DNA from: Adenophora triphylla var. japonica
Lineage: Eukaryota; Streptophyta; Magnoliopsida; Asterales; Campanulaceae
Reading direction: 5' to 3'
Length of the DNA: 64,000 bases
Assembly (NCBI GenBank): GCA_022495995.1
Contig: JAFEMH010007468.1
Coordinates: 1 to 64,000 of the forward strand
Every line of letters begins with the position of its first letter. Within the stretch, counting starts at the first letter, position 1. The translations under genes were made by a program, and so were the position numbers. The notes under the pieces were generated by a model. The model saw only the letters and a list, made by a program, of their open reading frames with translations. It was not told the DNA's origin and made no database searches. Shown in pieces: positions 11,450 to 22,334 of this stretch.

Positions 11450-12560
11450 CAAGAGCATCATGGCCCTAAAACGCCTTGCCTCTCACTTCGTCATCCTCGG
11501 GACATGTTATACAAGAAACGCTACTACGGGCCACTCCTACGCCGCGTCGCCCAAGAAGAAGCGAGCGTTCATGAACGAAGTCCACAATGGGGCTTGCGGT
11601 CCCCACATGAATGCCAGAGCCCCGATGCAAATCATTCTCAGATGGGCTACTACCGGATCTCCATGGAGGCAGATTGCATCCACTTTGTCCGAAGCCGCGA
11701 CAAGTGCCAACGGTTCTCCAACCTCAATCATCTCGCCGCCCCACGATCTCTACCGCATGACTACACCTCGCCCTTTGCCACTGGGAATTGACGCCATCGG
11801 GAAAATCGCTCCGCCAGCAAAGAATCTGGCCACGAAGTTCATCTTAGTAGCCATCGACTACTTCACCAAATGGGTCGAAGCCAAGTCCTACAAGGTACTC
11901 ACCTCCAAGAAGGTCGCACATTTCCTCAAGGAAAACATCATATGCCGATACGGCATCCCAAATGAGGTCATATCGCATAACGGCTCACACTTCGAAGGGG
12001 AATTCGGCTGCATCGGGCCGGGCTGAATTCAAGATCACACGCCACAAATCTTCTCCCTACCGGCCACAAACAAACGGCGCCGTGGAAGCAAAGAAACAAA
12101 ACCTCGAACGGATCATCCGAAAATGACCACCCGAGGACGAGATTGGCCCGAGAAGCCGCACCTTGCACTTTGGGGCTACCGCACATCGGGCCGAATGCCC
12201 ACGGGAGAAACCCCATTTGCCCCGACATACGGATGGAAGCAATTCTTCCCATCGAGCTAGAAATTCCTCACTCCGAGTGCCGCTGAAAATGACATCAACG
12301 AAGTCGAATGGCTCCGGCCGACATGACGAATTGGCTCGCTAGACGAGCGACGACTAAAGGCCATGGAACACGTCCGAGCCTATCAAAGCAGATGGCTAGA
12401 GCTTTCGACAAGAAAGTCAAATCCCGAGACATCGTGGAAGGTGACCTTGTACTCAAAGAAAAGCCTCCCACTCGAACCAACCCACTGGGAAAATGGGAAC
12501 CCACATGGATCGGCCCTTTCGTGGTTCAAAAGATCTTCTCCTGAGGCGCCATGAAGCTAC
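11450..12560 (+). pseudogene. Integrase with C-terminal extension
   Basis: The zinc-binding region shows EVHNGACGPHMNAR and CIHFVRSRDKCQRF in alternating frames (His-His-Cys-Cys type). The core has GIDAIGKI (first Asp), then AIDYFTKWVEAKSYK, and EVISHNGSHFEGEFG, where the second catalytic Asp is His (GAC/GAT to CAT near 11977). A YRPQTNGAVEAKKQNLERI segment carries the Glu. The C-terminal part includes KSRDIVEGDLVLKE and GKWEPTWIGPFVVQKIF. No intact enzyme is possible from this copy. Confidence 0.88.
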
Positions 12561-13372
12561 CGTACCTAGACGGCAATCCCTTCATGAATCCAAATAACGG
12601 AAGCAAACTTCGCAGATACTTCGCCCGAAGAAGAACAACTGTGCATCTCTTGGCACTCCATGTAGTGTCGAACTACGCAGACCTGAGCCCTCTAGTCCTG
12701 GGGAACGTAGGCAACCTTAATTGGTCCGGTCTAAAAATACACAAAAAGTCAAAAGTTTGAATGTCAATCAAGACCTCCATCAAGCTCCGCACTTTTCAAG
12801 AACACGCCCTGCCAGCCACCTTGACCAAGTCAAACGACGGCGGCAACATCAAAGGACATCCGAGGGTCACTCAAAGATCAAACGATCGACTCATGTCTAC
12901 TTCCAAGCCAGGGCTTGTCTTCGCCCTCACGCGCTTCAAAAAAAAAAAAAAAAAAGAGAGCTCGAGCAAGGGCTCACAAAAAACAAAAAAAACAAAAGAA
13001 GCTCAAGCGTAAGCCGCGAAATTGAGGTCAAGAGCCCGACGCCAACAAGAGGCAAGGAAGCTACGAAAAAAGACCGTCAAAACGACTTGTCGTGGGAGCA
13101 TTCAACCTCTCACCAAGCACAAAGCCTCAAAGAAAGGGGATTGCCGCTGTGGCCTGCATCGCTTCACCCGCAAATGCAAATGTAAAAGTCCAAAGATGGA
13201 CGCCGACAAAGTGCACAATGTAAGCAAAGGCAAAACAAAAGATCTTGCGTCTCGACAAAGCTTTAAAAGTAAATCACAAATCACTAACGGTTACAACATT
13301 TCTTGATGAGTTCAAGCACGGTCTACTCTCAAGTTCACAACATGCTAAAAGACAAATTTTTAATACATTTAA
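12561..13372 (+). other. Post-integrase spacer
   Basis: The end of the integrase reading frame (NGSKLRRYFA) lies near 12595-12630. It is followed by sequence with lysine-, serine- and arginine-rich short ORFs and an A17 tract at 12939-12955. I see no domain. This is the junction between convergent sense pol and antisense genes, so transcription end signals are expected here but none could be assigned. Confidence 0.4.
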
Positions 13373-14931
13373 CTAATAATGTGTTTGCAATGCAATGAAT
13401 GGATACCTAGAGGTCATTCCGCGCCATCTCGCGCTTGTCCCTCGCCATTCTTTCCTTTCTTCCTCGTCCCCGGCGAGTCTTCTTTCGCTCCACGTGAACC
13501 AACTCGCGTCTCTCGCTCCGAGATCCGGGGTCCTCCCCGTAGAGTCAAATAATCCAAGAGCTCTCGTGGCTTCATTCGCCCGTGCTTCGGCTCGGATCTC
13601 CTCCTCGCGAGTCCGTAAAAGAGGACCTCTCCCCGTCGCCTGGCCAACTCTAGTCTCGTAGTCAAACAAAGCGTCTCCCGTCACATCCAAAGTGGTCGAC
13701 TGTGCTTCGGCACTCCTAAGGCAATAGCTACTACGGCAACCGGTCCTGCACCGCTACACGCCCGCTTTCCAAGACCACTGGGATCGCCCAACACGCCGCT
13801 CATACCAAAGGCCGTATACCGAGTCGTCAACACGACACGCTCCCGACGTCTAAGGAGTACCACAGAGGGAAAGCGGAATACTTCCATACCCTCGTACAAT
13901 ACAAGAAGGCACCCGGAGCCGCCATACAAAGAGGAGCTATCTCCGCAGAGCAAGGTCATCCCACCTCAACAAAGGCTCCCGCTTCATCCCAAACCGCCGG
14001 AAACAAGCGACGGAATATAGAAGGAGGACCAAGACAAACCCGGAACTCGACAACGTAGGACCCTTCCCCGCAAGATCCTCCCGGTCTCAATCCTCCAGCC
14101 AAGGAACCCACCAATGGATCTCGATGCGTACTAAGCCGTGCCATCCATCTCTCCCAAAGTGATCGATCCATATCCAACACAAGAGGTCGCCGAGCAAATG
14201 ACCACGGGCTAAACGACGCCTGAGCCTCGGCATGGCCTCGGAGTCTCTCTCGCAGCCACAAGGTGAGCAAAGCGGGGCTTCCCCTCTCATAAAACGATCC
14301 CTCCGCTGACGGCCGATACCATGAAGAGTCTCCCCAAAGACCAACGGACAATATCCTCTCCAGCTCCGCAGCGCTCTACCACATCTAGCAAAGCGCCATC
14401 ACAAATGCCAAGGGAGCCGACTAGAAAGAGCGTCGCCATCGTACACAAGGCAAATACATCCCAAGAGACGCCACTCTCATCATCAACCATGAACCGCTCC
14501 TAGCAGCAGTAAATGTCGATATGACCCGAATCAAGGATCATGCCCCGCACTTCTTCCAACGAAGTACGAAGAAAGTCTCGCAAGCTTCACGCTCACAAAG
14601 AAGCACCACCAACCAAAGGAAGCGAGATGGCCTCCACCTCCGGCCCTCCAATCAAAGCCCGAAAATCCTCAAAAGTGGGCACCATTTCATTATAGGAGAA
14701 ACAAGACACGTGCCTCCTAACATCCTGCAACTTCGCGGCAGCCCGCAACAAATCCCAATCAGAACCAACTCCTTAAAAGACCAAACCGAGCAAAGACGAA
14801 ACCTTACCTCGAAAGCCCGTCTCTCGATGCCTCATACGGCGCCGCATCCACGTTTTCAACCGCTCAAGGAAGTGTGCTTGCCTCTCCCGCGAAAGCCTCG
14901 GCAAAATTCTAGGGACATACGAAGAATCCAT
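13373..14931 (-). pseudogene. Antisense gene 2: plant-mobile-domain-like protein
   Basis: On the minus strand the ORF starts MDSSYVPRILPRLSRERQ at 14931 and continues through frame-shifted segments. These include SYNEMVPTFEDFRALIGG and SWDVFALC, then a GSPALLTLWLRERL and RRLARGHLLGDLLCWIW stretch, and a charged C terminus (SERETRVGSRGAKEDSPG). The pattern xPTxEDxxxLxG followed by W-rich helices is that of the plant mobile domain, a transposon-derived domain also found in antisense ORFs of Tat elements. Its role in the element is not known. Several single-base frameshifts; intron positions uncertain. Confidence 0.65.
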
Positions 14932-15020
14932 GGCAAAAATGGAGGTTCCTAGAGAAAATGGGGAAGAAAGCTCGAAAATGGCCGCAAATGGGGAAATGAG
15001 GAAGAACTGTGCACCGGAAA

Positions 15021-15093
15021 GCATTTATGTCCTTCCCAAAGCAAGGTTGGTCCGTACGACCTCTTTTGCATGCTAAGTATGTCCGTACGGACC
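15021..15093 (-). promoter_or_regulatory. Promoter of antisense gene 2
   Basis: On the minus strand a TATA-like ACATAAATGC (15030-15021) lies ~90 bp upstream of the ATG. Upstream of it are two copies of the element's palindrome: 15049-15061, with one G missing, and 15080-15093, with its first base changed. The spacer CTCTTTTGCATGCTAAG matches that between the LTR copies at 4068 and 4098, so the module was shared by duplication. Confidence 0.6.
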
Positions 15094-15437
15094 TCCTTGC
15101 AAATGTAGACCCATTTCCCGTAAAACAAGATAAAACCACCGTCCTCAAGAAACCTTGCTCCAAACAAAGCCCAAACACCGGCCAAAGCCATTTCCTAAGC
15201 AAACCAACACTACCCACAAACGCACTCTCACCACGTGGCATGTACAAAAATAAAAATAATAATAGCAACAATTTCTAGGACAATTCCTGAATCACAAAAA
15301 TAAATGACATTACATCTTAAAATAAAATACCGTTTGCCATGCAAATACATGTGTTTTATTACAGTACCCAAAATGTCTCGTTGCTAAACAAAAAAAAAAA
15401 AAGAGAGGGATATGAAAAGAGGGAAAGCAAATGAATA

Positions 15438-18393
15438 CTACTCGTAATCCTCATCATCATCCTCCTCGCCAAGATCCTCCAAAGAAAAGTCGGGCATCCC
15501 AAATAACTCGCCCGTCACATCCTCCTCGTCTAATACCGAGCACCCGCCCGAGGCTCCCACGAGAAGTACTCAAGGATCAAATCCGGCGAAAGGATCAAAG
15601 AAAGAAGGCTCGAGGAACCCTCACCCCGTGCGCCGTGCGGAGGCATGAATCGATAAAAGGGCCGCTCCTCGAAGGCCCCGCAGCCTCCCGAAGAAGTCCC
15701 GCATCCATGCTATGCCGCCTCAAAGGCCCCTCCCGCTGCGGCTCCGCCGGCTCTAGGCGGAGGAACGCCCACGTAATGCCTCAAGGCATAGGCTCGTACG
15801 CCGGCACACGACGCGAAGACCGACAGACACCTTCGACGCCATCTTCTTAGCGAAGGAGCGCATCGCCACGTAACGGCGAGTCAAGATATCGTAGGCTCTC
15901 CCCGGACTCCGCACCAACAAGAAGCCAAGGAAACGCTCATCAAATACAGCTTATACTCAACAACAAAAAGAGAAAAACGCAGTAAAAGATGCCAAGATGG
16001 AAAAGAGTCAAGCACACTCACCGATCTGTCGGGGTCCACTCAGATGCAAGCAGAGCTCGCTCCGAACGGCATGCATACCCTCCTCTCGATCCGTCCCCGC
16101 GGACGTACGTGAAATCCGGTCCCGCATCGGAACCTCTGGGAGCTCGCGGCGCCTCTCTCTCCCGCGCGCACTGGGCGTCCTCGCCTTCCTCCTCACGAAG
16201 GCCCCGTACTCCTCTCCGTACAAGATGAACTCCTCGGCACCGACACCGTCAAGGTACCTCTCGAAGTCCCAAAGCACATCCATGTCCCGGAATCAAGCAT
16301 CCCAAAGGGAGGGTCCCTGAGCCACGGAAGCACACCGGCCATGCCGCGTAAGACTCGCTCCCCTGTGCACATGGCGTCACAAGTCAAGCCTCGCAAAGAT
16401 CTTCCGCCGCGCCGTCACCTCTGAGCCCTCGAACTCATCTCCTCATACCGAACCCACGGAATGTAACGAACCCTCACGGCTATCCCGCTCCAAACGCTCC
16501 CCGCACATCCCCGTAGGCGATGGTGAGCTTCCCCGCCGGTCCTCCTCTTCCTCGCCGTACGAGCCCATCCCAAAGATAGCAGTGGTACGCAAAGCAATGC
16601 CCTCTGTGATCCCTATCCCACTGGAAGCACCGGAAAACCTCATAAAACCACACCTCGTGACAAAAAACAGAAGGCTCAGCAAAAGACAACGGAGAAAAGA
16701 CAAGTTGCTAAATCAAAAACAAAGAATAAACTCATACCTCCAAAGCAAAGTCAAAGCAGCCAACGAATCAAGCAACCCCGCTAAACCGGTCCAAGGAGAA
16801 GTAGAGCTCGCCCAAGCTCGCTCGCCCCAAGCAATGTCGCACTTATCCAGATCGGGCCAAGCTCTCCAACAGCAAAGTGGAGCCGCGGTCGCGTGGTTCG
16901 AGAACAAAGTCTCTGACAAGGCATACCACAAGAAGGAGCGCGCTAATCGCTCCGTACACCCGGCCGGTACTCCCGGATGTAGGCCCCACATACCGGCCGT
17001 GATCTCATCTCTACGTCGCCGTACAAAGATCCCTGTGCCCCTCGCGAGGACGAGGCTCAAAGCCCAAAGCAGCCTGGCCAAGACATCATCGTAGATCATG
17101 TCTCTCCACCTCACAGCCCCCTTCAAGGAGAGCCCTGAATAGCAAAGAAAATCAGCTGGCGCCACCGTCACCTCGCCCCACTGGTGGAAGGTGTGGGTGG
17201 TATCCCACCAATACTGGATAAACCCAGAAGACACTCTTGTTCTTCCTCGTGTCGACACTCCACCTGTGTTCTCAACGAACACACCTAGGCCGAAGCATAA
17301 ACCAACCTCCGGACTCGCCTACCGCCCACGGAAATATCGTGCATCCGCCGCCATAGCTCCACAATGCCTCGAGCGATCCCCGAGTCTTCATCCTCTCGCC
17401 TTCCCGGCCGTAAGCTCCCGCATCCCGCAGTAAACACAAAGAAAGGTACGTCAATCACAAGATTTAATATAAAGGCACATATAACTCCGTCACAAAACAC
17501 GGCACATATTGCACATAATTTTCACATACATTATACATATAAATTTTCCATGTAACCCGTCACAAAACACGGCACACAATGCACATAATTTTCACATATA
17601 TCATGCATATAATTTCTCCCATGCAGTCCGTCACAAAACACGGCACACACTGTACACATTTTCTCAAAAGAAAAAGGGGGGGGATTAAACCCTACACGAC
17701 ACATTTTCAAAAGAAAATCCGTCCCAACACGGCACATATTGCACATATTTTCCCCACAAAGTCCGTCACCCAAAAACACGGCACACACTATATAGCACAT
17801 TCTCAAAAGAAAATCCGTCCCAACACGGCACACACTTTCACATATAACCCGTCACAAAACACGGCACATGTCACATTTTTGCACAAAAATTATCACTACA
17901 CGATAATTTTCTCATAATGTACATACATAAATAGCATACGGTACAAAACACCAAAGCAGGCAATTCACTAGATAGGCACTTTATTTTCACAAATAAGAGC
18001 TAATCTACACATTTCTGCACAAAATACACATACCCACAATTTTTACATGTCCATTTTCAACAATTCATCAAGAATTTCACAAAAGGCATAAAAAAATAAC
18101 AAAAATTCAAAAATGCGAAAAACTAAAACCTAGTTCTAGCATTCAAAAATTCGAAAGGTGGAATCAAAACGGAATGCATTTCTTACCTCCCCAACGTTCA
18201 TGGAGCGACGATTATGCACCTCCGATTCGGATACAAACATCCGGTTCTTCGAAGATGGAACGAACGAAGTCCAATTCCTTTCAAGCTCCATCCGCCGCTC
18301 AACCACTTCCCGATCAAGGCTGACGACGACTCCTTCGAGATCCTTCACCATGGCAAGAAATTCAAGCAAAAATTTTTTGATTTTGGTTAACAA
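15438..18393 (-). pseudogene. Antisense gene 1: spliced plant-mobile-domain-like protein
   Basis: Exon 1 (18393-18187) encodes a coiled-coil-like N terminus (MVKDLEGVVVSLDREVVERR) and ends GAG|GTAAGA. Exon 2 (~17428-16022) reads, with frameshifts, GIVELWRRMHD, WDTTHTFHQWGEVTVAPADF and ERLARSFLWYALSETLFSNH, then AALTLLWRYE: the plant mobile domain with its TLxxGEVTVTPxDF-type motif. It ends ATCG|GTGAGT. Exon 3 starts at 15955 after TTTTTGTTGTTGAG and ends with an acidic tail (EDLGEEDDDEDYE) and TAG at 15438. The exon 2 acceptor reads TGCGG where TGCAG is expected. Confidence 0.7.
17487..17900. repeat. CCGTCACAAAACACGGCAC minisatellite in the antisense gene 1 intron
   Basis: About seven copies of CCGTCACAAAACACGGCAC or shortened CCGTCCCAACACGGCAC, spaced 35-90 bp with CACATAATTTTCACATA-type spacers. 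CCGT...ACGG makes each unit a small inverted repeat. The rest of the intron (17900-18186) is A-rich without features. Confidence 0.75.
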
Positions 18394-18468
18394 TGGAGGA
18401 ATTTTTCTCTCTCTCTCTCGCCCGGTTCACGAACCGGAAAATGAGGAAGAAGGAATGGGAAGGGCCTC

Positions 18469-18555
18469 TATTTAAAGCCCGGTCAAACCTCGGGAACCGT
18501 AAAAACCAAGGTGGTCCGTACGGACCTCTTGCAACCAGGTTGGTCCGTACGGACC
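18469..18555 (-). promoter_or_regulatory. Promoter of antisense gene 1
   Basis: On the minus strand a TATA box (TTTAAATAGAGG, 18476-18465) lies ~75 bp upstream of the ATG at 18393. It resembles the LTR TATA context TATAAATAGAGG. Two perfect GGTCCGTACGGACC palindromes lie upstream at 18513-18526 and 18542-18555. This is the same layout as the LTR and the antisense gene 2 promoter. Confidence 0.65.
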
Positions 18556-18659
18556 TCTTTGCAAGGGGTGGCCAAATTACTTTCCCGCCCTTATAATCTT
18601 TGCCCCCGGCCGTCCTAAGGCCTTTTCCAAGAAATCCAAGTGCGTAATGGTCCCTAACC

Positions 18660-18860
18660 CTTCAAATCAATCCCGCCGTCAAGCGTAAGACCGGACTCGC
18701 CACTTCAACGGCAATTCAACCACCGCCGTCAGCGTAAGACCGGTCCTCGCCCACTTCAACGGCAATTCAATCCCCGGCCATCAACATAAGACCGATCCTC
18801 GCCCACTCCAACGGCAATCCAACCACCGCCCGCTCAACGGCAATTCAAGAAGGAGCCAAC
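18660..18860. repeat. ~50-bp repeats (3-4 copies)
   Basis: GTAAGACCGG(A/T)C(C)TCGCC and ACTTCAACGGCAATTCAA recur three to four times. This is the first of the repeat blocks between the antisense genes and the 3' LTR. 18860-19070 keeps scattered CAACGGCAA pieces. Confidence 0.65.
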
Positions 18861-19073
18861 ACCTCCCAGCACGAATATCAAGGCGCAAGACGCCTCCAAA
18901 TGCTCAACGACCACTCAACCACTGGAGGTCCGAAGTCATCTTCCCAATGCAAAAGGGCTCCCTACTGTGGTCATGCATCCCCAGAATTCAAGCACCTGGC
19001 CGATGTAAGCCCGAACTTCGCCCACCTCAACGGCAACGCAAGCACCGGCCATCAAAGTAAGCCCGAGCTCCTT

Positions 19074-19250
19074 CCCAACTTAGGTCATACTCCTGAACTA
19101 GGTCCCAACTTAGGTCATACTCCTGAACTAGGTCCCAATTTAGGTTCATACTCCTGAAACTAAATCCCAACTTAGGTCATACTCCCGAACTAGGTCCCAA
19201 CTTAGGTCATACTCCTAGGTCCCAACTTAGGTCATACTCCCGAACTAAGC
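19074..19250. repeat. ~30-bp minisatellite, six copies
   Basis: Unit CCCAACTTAGGTCATACTCC plus TGAACTAGGT, six copies with small indels. It lies in the non-coding 3' part of the Tat element. 19250-19424 is non-repetitive except for two CCCTAAGGC(T/C)xTAAACCAC copies. Confidence 0.85.
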
Positions 19251-19424
19251 TTCAACTCAGACATCACCACGTCCACTCACCACAAACCAAACTACTATCC
19301 CACCTAAGGCTCTAAACCACTCGGTCCGAAGACCGTATAAATCTCCCAAATCACTATCGCCGGCCCTAAGGCCTTAAACCACCCGATTAGGAAAATCGTA
19401 AAACTTCCATCCCAAGACGCCACC

Positions 19425-20400
19425 ACGTCCTTATCACCGACCTATACGGTCACCCAGGACGCCACCACGTCCCTATCACCGACCTATACGGCCACCCAGA
19501 CGCCACCACGCCTTATCACCGACCTATACGGGCCACACCGACGCCACCACGTCCTTATCACCGACCTATACGGCCACCCCAGACGCCACCACGCCCTTAT
19601 CACCGACCTATACGGCCACCCTGACGCCACCACGCCCTTATCACCGACCTATACGGCCACCCCCTGACGCCACCACGTCCTTATCACCGACCTATACGGC
19701 CACCCTGACGCCACCACGCCCTTATCACCGACCTATACGGCCACCCCTGACGCCACCACGTCCCTTATCACCGACCTATACGGCCACCCAGACGCCACCA
19801 CGTCCCTTATCACCGACCTATACGGCCACCCCAGACGCCACCACGTCCTTATCACCGACCTATACGGCCACCCCTGACGCCACCACGTCCTTATCACCGA
19901 CCTATACGGTCTACCCCTGACGCCACCACGTCCTTATCACCGACCTATACGGCCACCCCTGACGCCACCACGTCCTTATCACCGACCTATACGGCCACCC
20001 AGACGCCACCACGTCCTTATCACCGACCTATACGGCCACCCCAGACGCCACCACGCCCTTATCACCGACCTATACGGCCACCCCTGACGCCACCACGTCC
20101 TTATCACCGACCTATACGGCCACCCCGGACGCCACCACGTCCTTATCACCGACCTATACGGCCACCCAGACGCCACCACGTCCTTATCACCGACCTATAC
20201 GGTCACCCAGACGCCACCACGCCCTTATCACCGACCTATGCGGCCACCCAGACGCCACCACGTCCTTATCACCGACCTATACGGCCACCCAGACGCCACC
20301 ACGTCCTTATCACCGACCTATACGGCCACCCAGACGCCACCACGTCCTTACCATCAACCTATACGGCCACCCAGACGCCACCACGTCCTCACCACCGACC
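19425..20400. repeat. ~41-bp minisatellite, about 24 copies
   Basis: Unit GACGCCACCACGTCCTTATC plus ACCGACCTATACGGCCACCC(C/T). I count about 24 copies over 976 bp, differing mostly by C-run length and TCC/CCC. Arrays in the 3' untranslated region are well known for Ogre/Tat elements and can seed satellite DNA. The minus ORF at 19979-20179 is only the repeat read through. Confidence 0.92.
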
Positions 20401-20677
20401 TCGGCGGTCACACAACACCTGTGGCACCACCACGCCCGCATTCACGTAACACTCACCCCACACCCGAACTACGACTGTGCTTGATTCCCGCCAGGGATAC
20501 GTAGGAATCCTATCACAGGTCCAAATTTATCGACCTAAACGGTCACCCAAAAGGACACCACCACGTCCTCACTTTGACCCTCACTGGCCACTTCCTCTCC
20601 CAAAGACGCGATCCAGACAGACCCTTATCTTATCTGGCGACCCCACTTCTTTCATAAGTGACGCCGTCGAGGGGCTT

Positions 20678-22148
20678 CGTAAGTACCCCAACTGATCACT
20701 CCCTTTCAAACACCCGGAAACACCGCAGACTCATCCACGCAGCCTCGGAGACCTCTCTCACTCAAAACCCTCTCAAAACCCTCTCAAACCCCCAACCAAA
20801 CCAAGGAGGAGCCTTTCTCGGGATAAAAAGGGACAAAAGGACCTTTTGGGAATTTTCAGAAATCGTAGCAATTAAGGTCCGTACGGACCTCTTTGTTTCA
20901 ATGATTACTAAATCCCCTTAAAGTCCACAATATTCCCTCAAATCCCGGAGAAATGATGACTTCCATGCAGAGTTGGTCCGTACGGACCTCTTTGCATGCA
21001 AGATGGTCCGTACGGACCTTATTGCTCGTGTGGAACATCATCATTCCCAAATATTCTCCATCATTGCGCATTCCCTCAAATCGAGGAAATCCAAAATTCT
21101 CGATAACCAAGAAGGTCCGTACGGACCTCTTTGCTCCGCAATTTTTACTCTAAATAGAGGGCTTCCCCTCCTCATTTTTTCACACCTCCCACTTCTCTCT
21201 TCCTCCCTAAGCCTTCGGCTCCCCTTCTAAGACCTTTCGAGGCATTCCCGCCCCTTCGGATCCTTCCGAGGCCTTCCGAGCCCCCTCGAGGTGCTCCGAA
21301 GCCTCTCCGAGCGCTCCCGAGACGCTCCCGCGCTGCCCCGAGGCACTCTCGAGGTACTCTGAGGCCCCTCGTGGTACTCCGAGGCCTTGCCTCGGTCTTT
21401 CCCACGGTGTCCCGCTCTTTCCGAGTCAAACCGGCGATCCCAAACCTTGCCGAACCTCTCGCCCGAATCCAACCAACGATTCCAACGCACGCCGAACCTC
21501 TCGCCCGACCGATCCCGACGATCCCCACGCACGCCGAACCTCTCGCCCGAACGCAGCCTACAACCTCAACTCACGCCGAAACTCGTCCGCGGACAACCGC
21601 ATCCCCGAAGCAATCCGAACGCTACTCCGACCTCAAACACTATTCCCCGCGGAAGACAGACACGAACCAACATTGGTAAGGCTTCCTTCCTATTCTATTT
21701 CAATACATTTCAATACAATGTAGACATCCGATACAGCATGCATTTTTAAAAGCACACACACACACACAACTTTTTAAAGGATATTAGGGGTATCCGAAAG
21801 ACTCGTTTTTACGAGGCTACTCTCTGTGAGCTCTAATATTCTAATATTCTCTTCCCGAGGAGTCATCTCGACCTCCGAACTCAAAATCTCATCACACAAA
21901 AACAGCTTTAAAATTTATCTTTAAACCGATGCCCTTTTTCAATGTTTTGGGCTTAATAAAAACGGGTGGCGACTCTACAAAATGCGAAAGCAAAACGGCG
22001 AGACACCTCCAACGCGCAACGCTAAAACGGAATAAGCCAGATGCCGGGGCGCGATTGTGCTGCCTCTCGGATCCGGGCGACTTCCCGAACAGCGACGAAC
22101 GCGAGATGCACGGGGCTCCGCGCGCGAGCCGGATCCCGGGTAATTTCA
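20678..22148 (+). repeat. 3' LTR of the Tat element
   Basis: It aligns along its full length with 3767-5234. Its first base is C (CGTAAGTACCCC) and it follows a GAGGGGCTT purine stretch that would serve as polypurine tract. It ends TAATTTCA, then ATTAC. The differences I saw are mainly one- to three-base indels in runs. The TATA region reads CTCTAAATAG here. Confidence 0.92.
20876..21127. promoter_or_regulatory. Four GGTCCGTACGGACC palindromes in 3' LTR U3
   Basis: Perfect copies at 20876-20889, 20975-20988, 21005-21018 and 21114-21127, with the same spacing as in the 5' LTR to within a base or so. The palindromes carry no difference between LTRs although the flanks do. Confidence 0.75.
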
Positions 22149-22153
22149 ATTAC
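22149..22153. repeat. Target site duplication ATTAC, right copy
   Basis: Identical to 3762-3766; marks the right edge of the Tat element. 22154-22334 is AT-rich with no gene. Confidence 0.9.
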
Positions 22154-22334
22154 GTATGTGAAATTCACTATCCCCAATTATTACGCAAATTAGTTTGGCT
22201 AAAAACTCTTTCATGATCAGATTAGTAGGAATTTGCTCGGTTGGTTGAAAATTGAGCATTTAATATGAAGGAAAAAAATATATTGCTGTAAATAATAGAT
22301 GGATGTATGGAATGTAGCACAATGTAAAAATATA

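Larger units (their letters stand above)
3767..22148 (+). mobile_element. Complete Tat-lineage Ty3/gypsy retrotransposon (18.4 kb)
   Basis: Two near-identical ~1.47 kb LTRs with TG...CA-type ends enclose PBS, gag-like region, PR, RT, RNase H, a second RNase H, INT, two antisense genes and minisatellites. A second, archaeal-type RNase H downstream of the first, together with long size and antisense plant-mobile-domain-like ORFs between pol and the 3' LTR, is characteristic of the Tat lineage (Ogre, Retand and relatives). Every sense ORF is broken by small indels, so this copy cannot encode a continuous polyprotein as sequenced. Confidence 0.92.

Noticed and set aside
19979..20179. Minus ORF with WPYRSVIRTWW repeats
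   Set aside because: Translation of the 41-bp minisatellite; length varies with unit indels.
19425..20400. Regular direct repeats resembling a CRISPR array
   Set aside because: Units are contiguous 41-bp tandem copies without unique spacers, inside a plant retrotransposon. It is a minisatellite.
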